Assembly: GCA_031261325.1 (NCBI GenBank)
Contig: JAISKH010000093.1
Location: 1 to 52,169 of the forward strand
Origin: Oscillospiraceae bacterium
GTDB lineage: Bacteria; Bacillota; Clostridia; Oscillospirales; Oscillospiraceae
Direction: 5' to 3'
Length of the DNA stretch: 52,169 nt
Part shown: in pieces, positions 24,260-31,949 of the stretch
Layout: every line of letters begins with the position of its first letter
Numbering within the stretch: the stretch's first letter is position 1
Notes under the pieces: generated by a model
What the model was told of the DNA's origin: nothing
The model's input: the letters and a program-made list of their open reading frames with translations, nothing else
Database searches by the model: none
Translations under genes and position numbers: made by a program

Positions 24260-24868
24260 TCACTCCACGCCGAACTCCGCTCGAAACCGCTCGTGGAACG
24301 CGGCGTAGCCCGCGTCGTCCGTCTCCGCAAGCTCGTATTCGGGCGCGAGGAAGCGCGCAACGCCGCCGTCCGCGCCGAGGTAACCGTCCGTAAGCTCATA
24401 CGCCATAAACGCGTCGGGCGCGGTTCCGTCCTCAAGCGTCAGCCCGAACTCCCGCGCGCGCCGAAACCCGAGCTTCGGGTAATAATCCGTCACGCCCGTA
24501 ATCAAAACCGCGCCGTGCCCAAGCTCCCGCGCCCTGTCCATGCTGTGCCGCACGAGAGCCGCGCCGATTCCGCTCCGCTGGTATTGCGGCAGAACACTAA
24601 GCGGTCCGAACGTCAGCGTCGCCGTCTCGCCGCCGTCAGGCCGCGAAATTGCGCTGTGCGTGTACAGAATGTGCCCGACGACCTCGCCGTCCCGCTCCGC
24701 GACAAAGGTCAGCTCGCGGATTACGGACGGCGAGCTTCGCAGCAGGTGGAGCAGATAATGCTCGTCCATGCGCCGCCGCCCGGGGTAATCAAGCGTTAAA
24801 AACGCGTCATAAGTCAGGCGCAGCAAGGCTTTATAATCCTCCGGCGTTTCATTGCGAATCGTAATCAT
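24260..24868 (-). CDS. GNAT-family N-acetyltransferase
   Basis: This 202-residue acetyltransferase uses acetyl-CoA. The GNAT fold is recognised from MITIRNETPEDYKALLRL, the strand EVVGHILYTHSAI, the acetyl-CoA loop LSVLPQYQRSGIGAALVRHS (RxxGxG/A) and ITGVTDYYPKLGFRRAREFG, a pattern of YhbS-like members. The substrate is unknown. Its start lies 3 bp after the stop of the CGGC-domain gene, so it is in one operon with that gene and the P-loop kinase upstream. Confidence 0.9.
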   Translation of the reverse strand: MITIRNETPEDYKALLRLTYDAFLTLDYPGRRRMDEHYLLHLLRSSPSVIRELTFVAERDGEVVGHILYTHSAISRPDGGETATLTFGPLSVLPQYQRSGIGAALVRHSMDRARELGHGAVLITGVTDYYPKLGFRRAREFGLTLEDGTAPDAFMAYELTDGYLGADGGVARFLAPEYELAETDDAGYAAFHERFRAEFGVE

Positions 24869-24871
24869 CGC

Positions 24872-25342
24872 TCACTTCTCCGCGGCGGCGGCGGCAGCTG
24901 CGGCTTTCGCCATCAGCGCGTTGAACTCGTCGGAAATGTCGCCGTCCGTGTCCGTCAGCAGCCTGTGGAACATGTCGGGCATGATGTCCAGCGCGTCGCC
25001 CTCGTTCGCGTCGGTGCCGAGAATGACCTCGACCTGCGGATACGCCGTTTCAATCACCTGCTTGTACTTCTGCACGAACGGACACATCTTCATCATGCAG
25101 CTCGAAAAGTGGATTTTCTCCGCGTGCGCGAACTCCACGAGCGGCTTGACGCGCTTGAGTATTTTGTCATAAGCGTAAAGCGTCGGGCAACCGGCGCAGG
25201 AGTTGTAACCGACGAGCTGCACGTCCTCGTCCTTGTAACGCGCGAAGCTCTTTGTGCGCGAGTCGAACGCGCTCATGCAACCCGTGCTGCCGCAGCTGCA
25301 ATCGTCCTTGACGTTCTGACAGTTAATAATCGCGATTCTCAT
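24872..25342 (-). CDS. CGGC-domain-containing metal-binding protein
   Basis: This 156-residue protein matches the CGGC domain, a Cys-rich putative metal-binding domain. It starts MRIAIINCQNVKDDCSCGST, has SCAGCPT in place of the CGGC motif and further Cys in SSCMMKMCPF. Function of the family is not known. The C-terminus ends with a run of nine Ala residues before EK, encoded by a GCN-rich tract at about 24885-24912. The ATG has GAGGAAACAC upstream. It is the middle gene of a three-gene minus-strand operon. Confidence 0.8.
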   Translation of the reverse strand: MRIAIINCQNVKDDCSCGSTGCMSAFDSRTKSFARYKDEDVQLVGYNSCAGCPTLYAYDKILKRVKPLVEFAHAEKIHFSSCMMKMCPFVQKYKQVIETAYPQVEVILGTDANEGDALDIMPDMFHRLLTDTDGDISDEFNALMAKAAAAAAAAEK

Positions 25343-25372
25343 TGTGTTTCCTCAACTTTCTCAAATTTCAAC

Positions 25373-25873
25373 TCACCAATTGTTATCGACCCAAACGTCA
25401 ACCTCGTCGCGCTCGGGCACGACGAAATTCTCCTTGAACATCGCGAGAAATTCGTCGGTTATGTAGAACGTCGTGTCCTCGCCGCGCTCGTCATGGGCGC
25501 GGTTACGCGACGCGATGTTCTTGCTCCATGTCTCGTCGTTGACCTCCAGATAATGCCACTCGTAGGGCACGTCTCGGTCGGCGAAGAACTTCTTATACCA
25601 GTCGCGCTCGTCCTTACCGAAGTAGCCCGATTCGAGTATGACGGTCGTGCCGTGCAGAGCCATGTCGGCGGCGAGCCACAGAACGTACTCAATCAGCTTG
25701 CCGTACTCCTGCCCGACGCGCTCCAAGTCGTATTCCGCGCCGAACACCTTGAGAATCGCCTCGTCAACGACGAGCATCACGCCGCCCAATTCGTCGCGAA
25801 GCCTGCGGGAGTAAGTGCTTTTGCCGCTGCAAATCTTCCCGTCCGGGAGAATGACCTTTCCGATTTTGCCCAT
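25373..25873 (-). CDS. P-loop ATP-binding kinase-like protein (AAA_33)
   Basis: This 166-residue protein starts at the ATG at 25873, which has GGAGG upstream. The Walker A motif is GKICSGKST near the N-terminus, followed by an Arg-rich helix, a Walker B-like strand (GGVMLVVDEAI) and TVILESGYFGKDERDW. This is the plan of small nucleoside/aminoglycoside kinase-like AAA_33 proteins, which phosphorylate small molecules. The substrate cannot be inferred. It leads the operon with the CGGC and GNAT genes. Confidence 0.75.
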   Translation of the reverse strand: MGKIGKVILPDGKICSGKSTYSRRLRDELGGVMLVVDEAILKVFGAEYDLERVGQEYGKLIEYVLWLAADMALHGTTVILESGYFGKDERDWYKKFFADRDVPYEWHYLEVNDETWSKNIASRNRAHDERGEDTTFYITDEFLAMFKENFVVPERDEVDVWVDNNW

Positions 25874-26075
25874 TTCCTTAACCTCCGATTCTATTTGTTC
25901 CAGCCGCCGCGTCGTCCGAAGTCCGCGCGCCGCCATATATTTATATCACAAACACCCCGAAAACTCAAGCGAAACGCGCCGCCTTTCGGGCGAATTTACC
26001 CGCCCGCCGCAAGCGATTAAGCGCGCGGCGCGGCTGAATTTCGGGGTTTGGCGTGGCACAAGCCGCAAAACGAAC
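25874..26075. other. Intergenic region without recognisable gene
   Basis: Between the kinase gene and the promoter at 26076 I see no credible coding sequence or RNA. It holds a long-range inverted pair, ACCCCGAAA and TTTCGGGGT, and must include the promoter of the kinase operon, which I could not identify. Confidence 0.5.
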
Positions 26076-26104
26076 TTGCCCCGCGCGCAAAATACCTGTA
26101 TAAT
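26076..26104 (+). promoter_or_regulatory. Candidate sigma-A promoter reading through the tRNA toward gltX
   Basis: TTGCCC and a perfect TATAAT are separated by 17 bp on the plus strand. Transcription from here would pass antisense through the tRNA at 26208-26284 and reach gltX after about 250 bases. It is the only strong plus-strand promoter seen upstream of gltX. Confidence 0.55.
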
Positions 26105-26171
26105 GGCAAAGTGAAGTCGCGGTGAGCCACGCCGCTCGGCGGCGAACGGCAGCAAACGGCGCAGTAAACGC

Positions 26172-26202
26172 AAAAACGCCGCAATTCCGAAGAATCGCGG
26201 CG
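26172..26202 (-). terminator. Terminator of the CAT tRNA (UUCG loop)
   Basis: On the minus strand CGCCGCGATTC and GAATTGCGGCG pair (one G-T wobble) around a TTCG tetraloop, followed by TTTTTG. It lies 6 bp beyond the CCA end of the tRNA. Confidence 0.9.
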
Positions 26203-26207
26203 CGGCG

Positions 26208-26284
26208 TGGTGGGCCTTCAGGGACTCGAACCCGGGACCATCCGGTTATGAGCCGGGAGCTCTAACCAACTGAGCTAAAGGCCC
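26208..26284 (-). tRNA. tRNA with CAT anticodon (Met or Ile2)
   Basis: This is a 77-nt cloverleaf with acceptor GGGCCTT/AAGGCCC, D loop AGCTCAGTTGGTTAGAGC and anticodon loop CTCATAA between CCGG-type arms. The T loop is TTCGAGT and CCA is encoded. The T stem has one mismatched pair (C with T). The acceptor and D-arm sequence resembles Bacillus tRNA-Ile2, in which the C is modified to lysidine, as much as elongator tRNA-Met. Sequence alone does not settle the identity. It is not the initiator type, since the acceptor begins with a standard G-C pair. Confidence 0.92.
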
Positions 26285-26298
26285 GCATAGCACAAAGC

Positions 26299-26327
26299 AT
26301 TATAGCAGTTATTTTCCGCGTTGTCAA
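26299..26327 (-). promoter_or_regulatory. Consensus sigma-A promoter of the CAT tRNA
   Basis: On the minus strand a perfect TTGACA and a perfect TATAAT are separated by 17 bp, about 15 bp upstream of the tRNA 5' end. Confidence 0.92.
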
Positions 26328-26359
26328 CACAAACAATGATAAATGATTGGATTGATTTT

Positions 26360-28024
26360 ATGAGTACCAGAATCGCAAACCTGCTCTTCCCGGACGTTAC
26401 GGCGACGCCCGACGACCTTGAGGCGCGTTACCCCGCGCGCGCGACCACGGCGGTGCGTTTCGCGCCCAGCCCGACGGGCTTCATGCACATCGGCGGGCTT
26501 TACATGTCGCTTATTGACCGCATTTTCGCGCGGAGCACGGGCGGCGTCGTCTGCCTGCGGATTGAGGACACGGACCAAAAACGCCAGCTTGACGGCGGCG
26601 TGAGCGAGATAATTGACACGCTGCGCCGCTTCGGCGTGACGTTTGACGAGGGCGCGGCGAGCGAGACGGAGGACTACGGCGACTACGGACCCTACCGCCA
26701 GTCGCTGCGGCGCGAGCTTTATCGCGTGTACGCCAAGTCGCTCGTGGAGCGCGACCTTGCCTATCCGTGCTTCTGCACGGAGGAGGAGCTTGCCGCCCTG
26801 CGCGCGCGCCAGTCCGACGAGAACGCCGTAATCCCCGGCTATTACGGCAAGTGGGCGCGCTGCCGCGGGCTGACGGACGACGAGATTGCCGCAAAGCTCG
26901 CGGCGGGTGAGGAATACGTCACGCGGCTGCGCTCGCCCGGGGTTGACGGCAAAACCGTCGATATAGAGGACGGCATACGCGGCGTGATAACCATGCCCGA
27001 AAACGTGCTTGACGTTGTGATTATCAAAAAGGACGGACTGCCGACGTATCACTTTGCCCACGCCGTGGACGACCACCTCATGCGCACGACGGACGTGACG
27101 CGCGCGGACGAATGGATTGCGTCCCTGCCGATTCACGTGCAGCTTTTCGACGTGCTGGGCTTCACCGCGCCGCGCTACTATCACCTCAGCCCGATTATGA
27201 AGCAGGAGGTGAACGAGAGCGGCACCGTCACGCGCCGCAAAATCAGCAAGCGCAAGGACCCCGAGGCGCGCGTCGGCTATTACCTTGAAGCGGGGTACCC
27301 CGTCGCCGCCGTGACCGACTACCTGCTCACCGTGTGCAGCGCGGAGTTCGAGCCGTGGCGCGCGGAAAACCCGACGGCGGACGTTACGAGCTTCCCGCTC
27401 GACCTTGCGAAAACGGGCGTGGCGGGCGCGCTGTTCGACTTCGACAAGCTCGCGAACGTGTCCAAAAAGCTAATCGCCGCGATGACGGACGACGAGGTTT
27501 GCGCCGCCGTTACGCAATGGGCGCGGGACTATGACGCGAGCTTTGCCGCGTATATCGCCGCGCACGCGGACTATTTCCGCGCGTCGGTTCCCATATGGCA
27601 CGCGAACCGCATGGACGTTTCCCGCTGGGAGGAGGTTCCCGCGAACTACCCGTACCTCTACGGCGACGACTTTGACGCGACAGTCGGCGACGCGCCCGCG
27701 ACAGTCGCGGCGCACCTTGCCGACGTGCCGCAAATCCTGCGCGAGTATCAGGCGGGTTATTCACCCGACGACGACGCGGACGCGTGGTTCGCCAAGGTGC
27801 GCGCCATTGCGGAGACGCACAATTACGCCGTCAGCATGGGCAAATACAAGAAGCACCCGGAGGATTACGCCGGCTCCGTCGCCGATGTGTCCGCGTTTAT
27901 CCGCGTCGCGCTGACGGGGCGGCTGAACACGCCCGACCTCTGCGCCATAGCGCGGCTGCTCGGCGCGGGGGAGTGCGCAAGGCGCGTCGCCGGGTACGTC
28001 GAATACGCGGAAAACCTCGCATAA
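26360..28024 (+). CDS. gltX: Glutamyl-tRNA synthetase (clostridial long form)
   Basis: This 554-residue class I aminoacyl-tRNA synthetase charges tRNA with glutamate. The HIGH motif is HIGG (residues 43-46, in FAPSPTGFMHIGG). LRIEDTDQKR, YHFAHAVDDHLM and the KMSKS equivalent KISKRKDPEA are all present. The sequence belongs to the divergent glutamate/glutamine-type ligase common in Clostridia, with a long C-terminal helical region. The ATG at 26360 gives the N-terminus MSTRIANLLFPDV expected for this group. Another ATG at 26336 is possible, and neither has a clear Shine-Dalgarno. I see no T-box element upstream. Confidence 0.93.
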   Translation: MSTRIANLLFPDVTATPDDLEARYPARATTAVRFAPSPTGFMHIGGLYMSLIDRIFARSTGGVVCLRIEDTDQKRQLDGGVSEIIDTLRRFGVTFDEGAASETEDYGDYGPYRQSLRRELYRVYAKSLVERDLAYPCFCTEEELAALRARQSDENAVIPGYYGKWARCRGLTDDEIAAKLAAGEEYVTRLRSPGVDGKTVDIEDGIRGVITMPENVLDVVIIKKDGLPTYHFAHAVDDHLMRTTDVTRADEWIASLPIHVQLFDVLGFTAPRYYHLSPIMKQEVNESGTVTRRKISKRKDPEARVGYYLEAGYPVAAVTDYLLTVCSAEFEPWRAENPTADVTSFPLDLAKTGVAGALFDFDKLANVSKKLIAAMTDDEVCAAVTQWARDYDASFAAYIAAHADYFRASVPIWHANRMDVSRWEEVPANYPYLYGDDFDATVGDAPATVAAHLADVPQILREYQAGYSPDDDADAWFAKVRAIAETHNYAVSMGKYKKHPEDYAGSVADVSAFIRVALTGRLNTPDLCAIARLLGAGECARRVAGYVEYAENLA

Positions 28025-28066
28025 AGCGGCAAATTGCACAAAACCCCGTAAATTACAGGAAATTGA

Positions 28067-28095
28067 TTGACACGGCGCGGTTCGGCGTATAAAAT
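28067..28095 (+). promoter_or_regulatory. Sigma-A promoter of the Rrf2-family gene
   Basis: TTGACA and TAAAAT are separated by 17 bp (TATAAA at 15 bp overlaps), 48 bp upstream of the ATG. Confidence 0.7.
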
Positions 28096-28142
28096 AACCA
28101 CATACAGATTAAAGATACCATTGGAAGTGTGGGGAAAACGCA

Positions 28143-28580
28143 ATGAAAATTTCAACGAAGGTGCAGCACGCGCTGCGTATGATGCTGGACTTCGCGGAGC
28201 ACAGGAACGAGGGGTTCATCAGTCTTAAGGAAGTCGCCGCGCGGCTTGACGTATCGAAAACGTACCTTGAGCAAGTGATGATTCAGATAAACAAAACCGA
28301 TTTTCTCATTACGGCGCGCGGGGCGCAGGGCGGCTATAAGCTCGCCCGCCCGACGAGTAAGTACACCGTTGGCGACATATTTCGCGCGGTGGACGGGGAC
28401 ATCGCCCTCGCCGCTTCCGCCGAGCAAGGCTCCGGCGACGGGGACCTGCGAATCAGCCGCATGGCGGTGGACGTTTGGGCGGGGCTTGAGCGCGTCATGC
28501 TCGACTATCTGGACAACCTTACGCTGCAAGACATTCAGGACAAGCACATGAGTTATCTTGGGTATGACTTCAGCATATGA
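28143..28580 (+). CDS. Rrf2-family transcriptional regulator without cluster cysteines
   Basis: This 145-residue winged-helix regulator of the Rrf2 family opens with MKISTKVQHALRMMLDFAEH. The recognition region is LKEVAARLDVSKTYLEQVM and the wing TARGAQGGYKLARP, as in IscR and CymR. The IscR-type cysteines that bind a [2Fe-2S] cluster are absent; the protein has no Cys at all, so it should sense something other than a cluster, as CymR does through protein contact. The gene has its own promoter and is followed by repeat copy E. The target genes are not evident from the neighbourhood. Confidence 0.92.
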   Translation: MKISTKVQHALRMMLDFAEHRNEGFISLKEVAARLDVSKTYLEQVMIQINKTDFLITARGAQGGYKLARPTSKYTVGDIFRAVDGDIALAASAEQGSGDGDLRISRMAVDVWAGLERVMLDYLDNLTLQDIQDKHMSYLGYDFSI

Positions 28581-28631
28581 GGTGATTTTCCGTTTCATAT
28601 TCTGTTGTTTGCCTAACTGCTAACTGTTCGT

Positions 28632-28879
28632 TGCCCTTGCGCTACCCGCGCGGGGCCCCCTTTCTTATGCGAGAAAGGGGGGAAAGCGCATTTAAGAGGG
28701 GGTAAACCCCCTCTTAAAAATCTCCCCCCATGCTAGGCGCAAACCTAATCGGTTGTACGGGCGGTAGGTTAACGCTCGGGTTGCAAGCTGCCATTTGGCA
28801 AGGACATGTGCGTTGCAACGCTGTTGGCTTTCGCGCGGAGCGAGATTGCAGCCCCCGTTCTCATGTGAGAAAGGGGGCT
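28632..28879 (-). repeat. Dispersed 0.6-kb repeat, copy E (partial, rearranged)
   Basis: This partial copy has the same orientation as copy D. It has the hairpins CCCCCTTTCTTATGCGAGAAAGG.. and TTAAGAGGGGG..CCCCCTCTTAA, the GCTAGGCGCAAACC block and the core up to GCGGAGCGAG (about 28850). It then switches abruptly to a new hairpin, AGCCCCCGTTCTCA/TGTGAGAAAGGGGGCT (28850-28879), and stops. Both terminal inverted repeats are missing. It occupies the gap between the Rrf2 gene and the small membrane protein gene. Confidence 0.8.
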
Positions 28880-28904
28880 TTCTTGGGTTTGCAAACGCGG
28901 ACTG

Positions 28905-29270
28905 TCAGACCGAGTAGCCGAGCCTATCCATTATATTATACAACTCGTCCTGCGACCCGTATATCCTGCTTGATTTTATAACACCGTTCTCGCGGTAACG
29001 TATTTCAATCTGAACTAACTTTGCGTTGCGCGTTATTTGTGAGAGACCTATAACTTCAACCTGAACAGCGTTTTCCGGCTTGTAGCGGATAACATACACC
29101 TCGTCGTCTTTTATATAAAACTCATTAGCCAGTAATTCGTAACCGAGTTCTTTGATATGTTCCTTATACCGCCTGTCCCTCTTAGCAACGAGAAGAGCAA
29201 CCAACAAAACAGGTGCCATCAGAACTGCAATAATAACGATTCCAATAAGAATATCCTGCATTTCACTCAT
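28905..29270 (-). CDS. Small membrane protein, unknown function
   Basis: This 121-residue protein has one N-terminal membrane helix (ILIGIVIIAVLMAPVLLVALLVA) and a cytoplasmic domain of alternating charged and hydrophobic residues with a likely beta-sheet (EFYIKDDEVYVIRYKPENAV, VEVIGLSQITRNAKLVQIEI). The ATG at 29270 with CAGGGGG upstream is preferred over the TTG at 29279. Base composition is clearly more AT-rich than the surroundings, which may indicate recent acquisition. It is divergent from a small XRE regulator. I recognise no family. Confidence 0.7.
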   Translation of the reverse strand: MSEMQDILIGIVIIAVLMAPVLLVALLVAKRDRRYKEHIKELGYELLANEFYIKDDEVYVIRYKPENAVQVEVIGLSQITRNAKLVQIEIRYRENGVIKSSRIYGSQDELYNIMDRLGYSV

Positions 29271-29329
29271 ACCAAACAACCCCCTGAAATATATTTTGAA
29301 TCATTCTATCTCCACCATCGACAAAAGTC

Positions 29330-29366
29330 AACCCTTTTGAGGTAATCTTTTTCACTCAAAAGGGTT
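29330..29366. promoter_or_regulatory. Inverted repeat between divergent small genes (candidate operator)
   Basis: AACCCTTTTGAG and CTCAAAAGGGTT are perfect 12-bp arms around 13 bp, midway between the small membrane protein and the XRE regulator. It is a plausible binding site for that regulator. It could alternatively form a hairpin, as AATATTTT follows on the plus strand. Confidence 0.5.
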
Positions 29367-29404
29367 AATATTTTAGCAATTCTTTTGGGTGAGGGAGATA
29401 CGCT

Positions 29405-29647
29405 GTGACGATTGGCGAGGCTGTGCGGCTGCGGATACTTGCGCTCTGTGCCGAGCGTGACATTACGGTTAACAAATTGGCGACAATATGCGGCATAACG
29501 CAGTCGTCGCTTAGTAACATCGTAAGCGGTCGCAACCGCGGCGCGACGGTCACGACGCTGAAAAAAATATGCGACGGGCTTGAAATCACGATTATCGACT
29601 TTTTCAACGCGGAGCTTTTCCTGCAATTGGAGCAAGAATTAAGATAG
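29405..29647 (+). CDS. XRE-family helix-turn-helix regulator
   Basis: This 80-residue protein is almost only a Cro/C1-type helix-turn-helix (ITVNKLATICGITQSSLSNI as helices 2-3, then GRNRGATVTTLKKICDGLEI). The start is the GTG at 29405, preceded by GAGGGAG. Small regulators of this kind usually repress themselves and a neighbour. The divergent membrane protein gene and the inverted repeat between them fit that. It is followed by the 5S rRNA promoter. Confidence 0.88.
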   Translation: MTIGEAVRLRILALCAERDITVNKLATICGITQSSLSNIVSGRNRGATVTTLKKICDGLEITIIDFFNAELFLQLEQELR

Positions 29648-29702
29648 AGGTCAGGTAAATTCCCCGCCGAAAATATCCCGCAAAAAATCTCGCGCGAACC
29701 TA

Positions 29703-29731
29703 TTGACAAAGAATCCGCGTTGTGCTAATAT
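29703..29731 (+). promoter_or_regulatory. Sigma-A promoter of the 5S rRNA
   Basis: A perfect TTGACA and TAATAT are separated by 17 bp, 29 bp upstream of the 5S rRNA. Confidence 0.85.
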
Positions 29732-29760
29732 TACTAAGCCGTCCAATCAGGCGGCGATTA

Positions 29761-29876
<116 letters not shown>

Positions 29877-29888
29877 GATGTCAATTAA

Positions 29889-29922
29889 CAATTGACAATT
29901 AACAATTGTTAATTGTCAATTG
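29889..29922. repeat. Perfect 34-bp AT-rich palindrome between 5S rRNA and tRNA-Asn
   Basis: This member of the CAATTGACAATT family has CAATTGACAATTAACAA followed by its exact reverse complement with no loop. It lies in the 5S-tRNA spacer, where in RNA it could form a long hairpin cut during processing. Confidence 0.8.
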
Positions 29923-29929
29923 AAGATTT

Positions 29930-30005
29930 TCCTCCTTAGCTCAGTCGGTAGAGCATGCGACTGTTAATCGCAGGGTCGTTGGTTCGAGCCCAACAGGGGG
30001 AGCCA
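29930..30005 (+). tRNA. tRNA-Asn (anticodon GTT)
   Basis: This is a 76-nt cloverleaf with acceptor TCCTCCT/AGGGGGA (one T-G pair), D loop AGCTCAGTCGGTAGAGC and anticodon arm TGCGA-CTGTTAA-TCGCA with GTT at 29963-29965. The T loop is TTCGAGC, the discriminator G and CCA are encoded. It is probably co-transcribed with the 5S rRNA. Confidence 0.95.
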
Positions 30006-30012
30006 TGGAATA

Positions 30013-30049
30013 AAGCCTTGAAGTTACAACTTCAGGGCTTTTATCTTTT
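30013..30049 (+). terminator. Terminator of the 5S rRNA-tRNA-Asn unit
   Basis: AAGCCTTGAAGTT and AACTTCAGGGCTT pair around AC (one T-G wobble), followed by TTATCTTTT. It starts 8 bp after the tRNA. Confidence 0.88.
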
Positions 30050-30094
30050 GCTCGTAATCTCGCGCGAAATCGCCGAAGCGCAACCGCGCGGGGG

Positions 30095-30122
30095 TTGCAA
30101 TTGCGCGAAAACGGTATATAAT
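30095..30122 (+). promoter_or_regulatory. Sigma-A promoter of the ABC exporter operon
   Basis: TTGCAA and TATAAT are separated by 16 bp, about 27 bp upstream of the start codon at 30150. Confidence 0.7.
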
Positions 30123-30149
30123 TAACGCGAATTTATGGTGAGGAGCAAT

Positions 30150-31949
30150 ATGGAAAAGAAAACGACAAAACTGCAAATGCTGCTGGACTTTTTGCGCGGC
30201 GGCAAGCGTTGGTTCGCCCTCGCCGTCGTCGCGATGGGCGCGGCGACGCTGTTCCGATTCTTAACGCCGCAGGTCGTGGGTTACACGGTGGACGCGGTTA
30301 TCGGCGGCAAAACGGTTGAATTACCCGAGCCGCTTGCGAACCTTCTGTCCTCGCTCGGCGGCGGGACTTACGGCGGCGCGCTGCTGCTCTGCGCGCTCGG
30401 CGTCGCGGTCACGGCGGTGCTCGCGGGCGCGTTCAACTACGCGGCGCGAATGTGCAACGCCGTCGGCTCACAGGCGTTTGTCAAGCGCGCGCGGGACATT
30501 CTGTTCAACCACACGCAGCGGCTCCCGTTTGAGTGGCACATGAAGCACATGACGGGCGACACGATTCAGCGGTGCACCTCCGACGTGCAGACGACGCGCG
30601 GCTTCGTCGCCGACCAGCTGATTGAGGTCGTGCGCACGGTTATACTCATCGCAACCGCGCTGTTCATCATGTTCTCGATGAACGTGACGATGGCTCTCGT
30701 CGTGTCGGCGTTTATCCCGATTATCCTCGTGTACACCCTGTTTTTCACGCGGCGCATAGCGGGCGAGTTCCTGCAATGCGACGAAGCGGAGGGCGAGCTT
30801 ATGGTTGCGGTGCAGGAGAATTTGACGGGCGTGCGTGTCGTTCGCGCGTTCGGGCGGGAGCGGTTTGAGCGCGACAGGTTTGACGAGAAGAACAACACCC
30901 TCGCGGCGAAGTGGATTCGTCTGGGTTACACGCTCGGCGTTTACTGGGGAGTTGGCGACGTTGTTTCAACCCTCGCCCTGCTCGCGGTCATAACCGTCGG
31001 CGCGTACCTCTCGGCGGGCGGCAGCTTCACGCTCGGCGAATTTCTCATATTCATCACGTACACGCAGCAGCTCACGTGGCCCGTGCGCCAACTGGGACGC
31101 ACGCTGTCGGAAATGAGCAAGGCGGGCGTGTCAATCGAGCGTCTGCACGAGATTATTGCCGCGCCCGCGGAGACGAGCGAGCCGAACGCGAAAACCCCGC
31201 CGCTGGAGCGCGATATTGTGTTCGACAACGTGAGCTTTACATACGAGGAACGCCCCGTGCTGCAAGACCTCAGCTTCACCGTGCCGCGCGGCGCGACGCT
31301 CGGGATTCTCGGCGCGACGGGTTCCGGCAAATCGACGCTTACCTACCTGCTGAACCGACTGTACGACCTGCCGCGCGGCTCGGGCAGCATCACAATCGGC
31401 GGCGTTGACCTGCGCGAGATTGACCGCGCGTACCTGCGCCGCAACGTCGGCTTGGTGCTTCAGGAGCCGTTTCTGTTCTCCAAGACAATCTTTGAGAACA
31501 TCGACATAGCCGCCCGCACGGGCGACCGCGCCAAAGTGCGCGACAAGGCGCGCGCCGCCGCCGTGGACGACGACATAGCCGCGTTCCGCAACGGGTACGA
31601 CACGATGGTGGGCGAGCGCGGCGTTACGCTGTCGGGCGGGCAAAAGCAGCGCGTCGCCATTGCGCGCACGCTGATGACCGAAGCGCCGATTATGGTGTTT
31701 GACGACTCGATGTCCGCGCTGGACATGGAGACCGACGCGAAAATCCGCGAAGCCTTGCGGCAAAACACGAGCGGCGCGACGGTTATACTCATTTCGCACC
31801 GCGTCTCAACGCTCATGACCGCCGACAAAATCATAGTGCTGGAGGGCGGGCGCGTCACCGAATCGGGCACGCACCGCGACTTGCTGGAGCAAAACGGGCA
31901 CTACAAGCGCGTGTACGACATTCAGAGCGCGGCGGAGGTGCAACCATGA
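30150..31949 (+). CDS. ABC exporter half-transporter A (degenerate ATP site)
   Basis: This 599-residue half-transporter has six membrane helices (residues 20-320) and a nucleotide-binding domain with Walker A GATGSGKST and signature LSGGQKQRV. Walker B reads IMVFDDSMSALD, in which the catalytic Glu after the Walker B Asp is Asp. This is the mark of the degenerate-site subunit in heterodimeric exporters such as TM287/288. The ATG at 30150 with GAGGAG upstream is preferred over 30135. The partner gene overlaps (ATGA). Such pairs export drugs, peptides or lipids; the substrate is unknown. Confidence 0.92.
   Translation: MEKKTTKLQMLLDFLRGGKRWFALAVVAMGAATLFRFLTPQVVGYTVDAVIGGKTVELPEPLANLLSSLGGGTYGGALLLCALGVAVTAVLAGAFNYAARMCNAVGSQAFVKRARDILFNHTQRLPFEWHMKHMTGDTIQRCTSDVQTTRGFVADQLIEVVRTVILIATALFIMFSMNVTMALVVSAFIPIILVYTLFFTRRIAGEFLQCDEAEGELMVAVQENLTGVRVVRAFGRERFERDRFDEKNNTLAAKWIRLGYTLGVYWGVGDVVSTLALLAVITVGAYLSAGGSFTLGEFLIFITYTQQLTWPVRQLGRTLSEMSKAGVSIERLHEIIAAPAETSEPNAKTPPLERDIVFDNVSFTYEERPVLQDLSFTVPRGATLGILGATGSGKSTLTYLLNRLYDLPRGSGSITIGGVDLREIDRAYLRRNVGLVLQEPFLFSKTIFENIDIAARTGDRAKVRDKARAAAVDDDIAAFRNGYDTMVGERGVTLSGGQKQRVAIARTLMTEAPIMVFDDSMSALDMETDAKIREALRQNTSGATVILISHRVSTLMTADKIIVLEGGRVTESGTHRDLLEQNGHYKRVYDIQSAAEVQP

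Noticed and set aside
26105-26360. T-box riboswitch before gltX
   Set aside because: No T-box consensus or antiterminator structure is seen; the region is the antisense of a tRNA and its terminator.
29889-29922. CRISPR-like short repeats (CAATTGACAATT tracts)
   Set aside because: The units are adjacent without unique spacers of constant length and occur singly at many loci. No cas gene is present.
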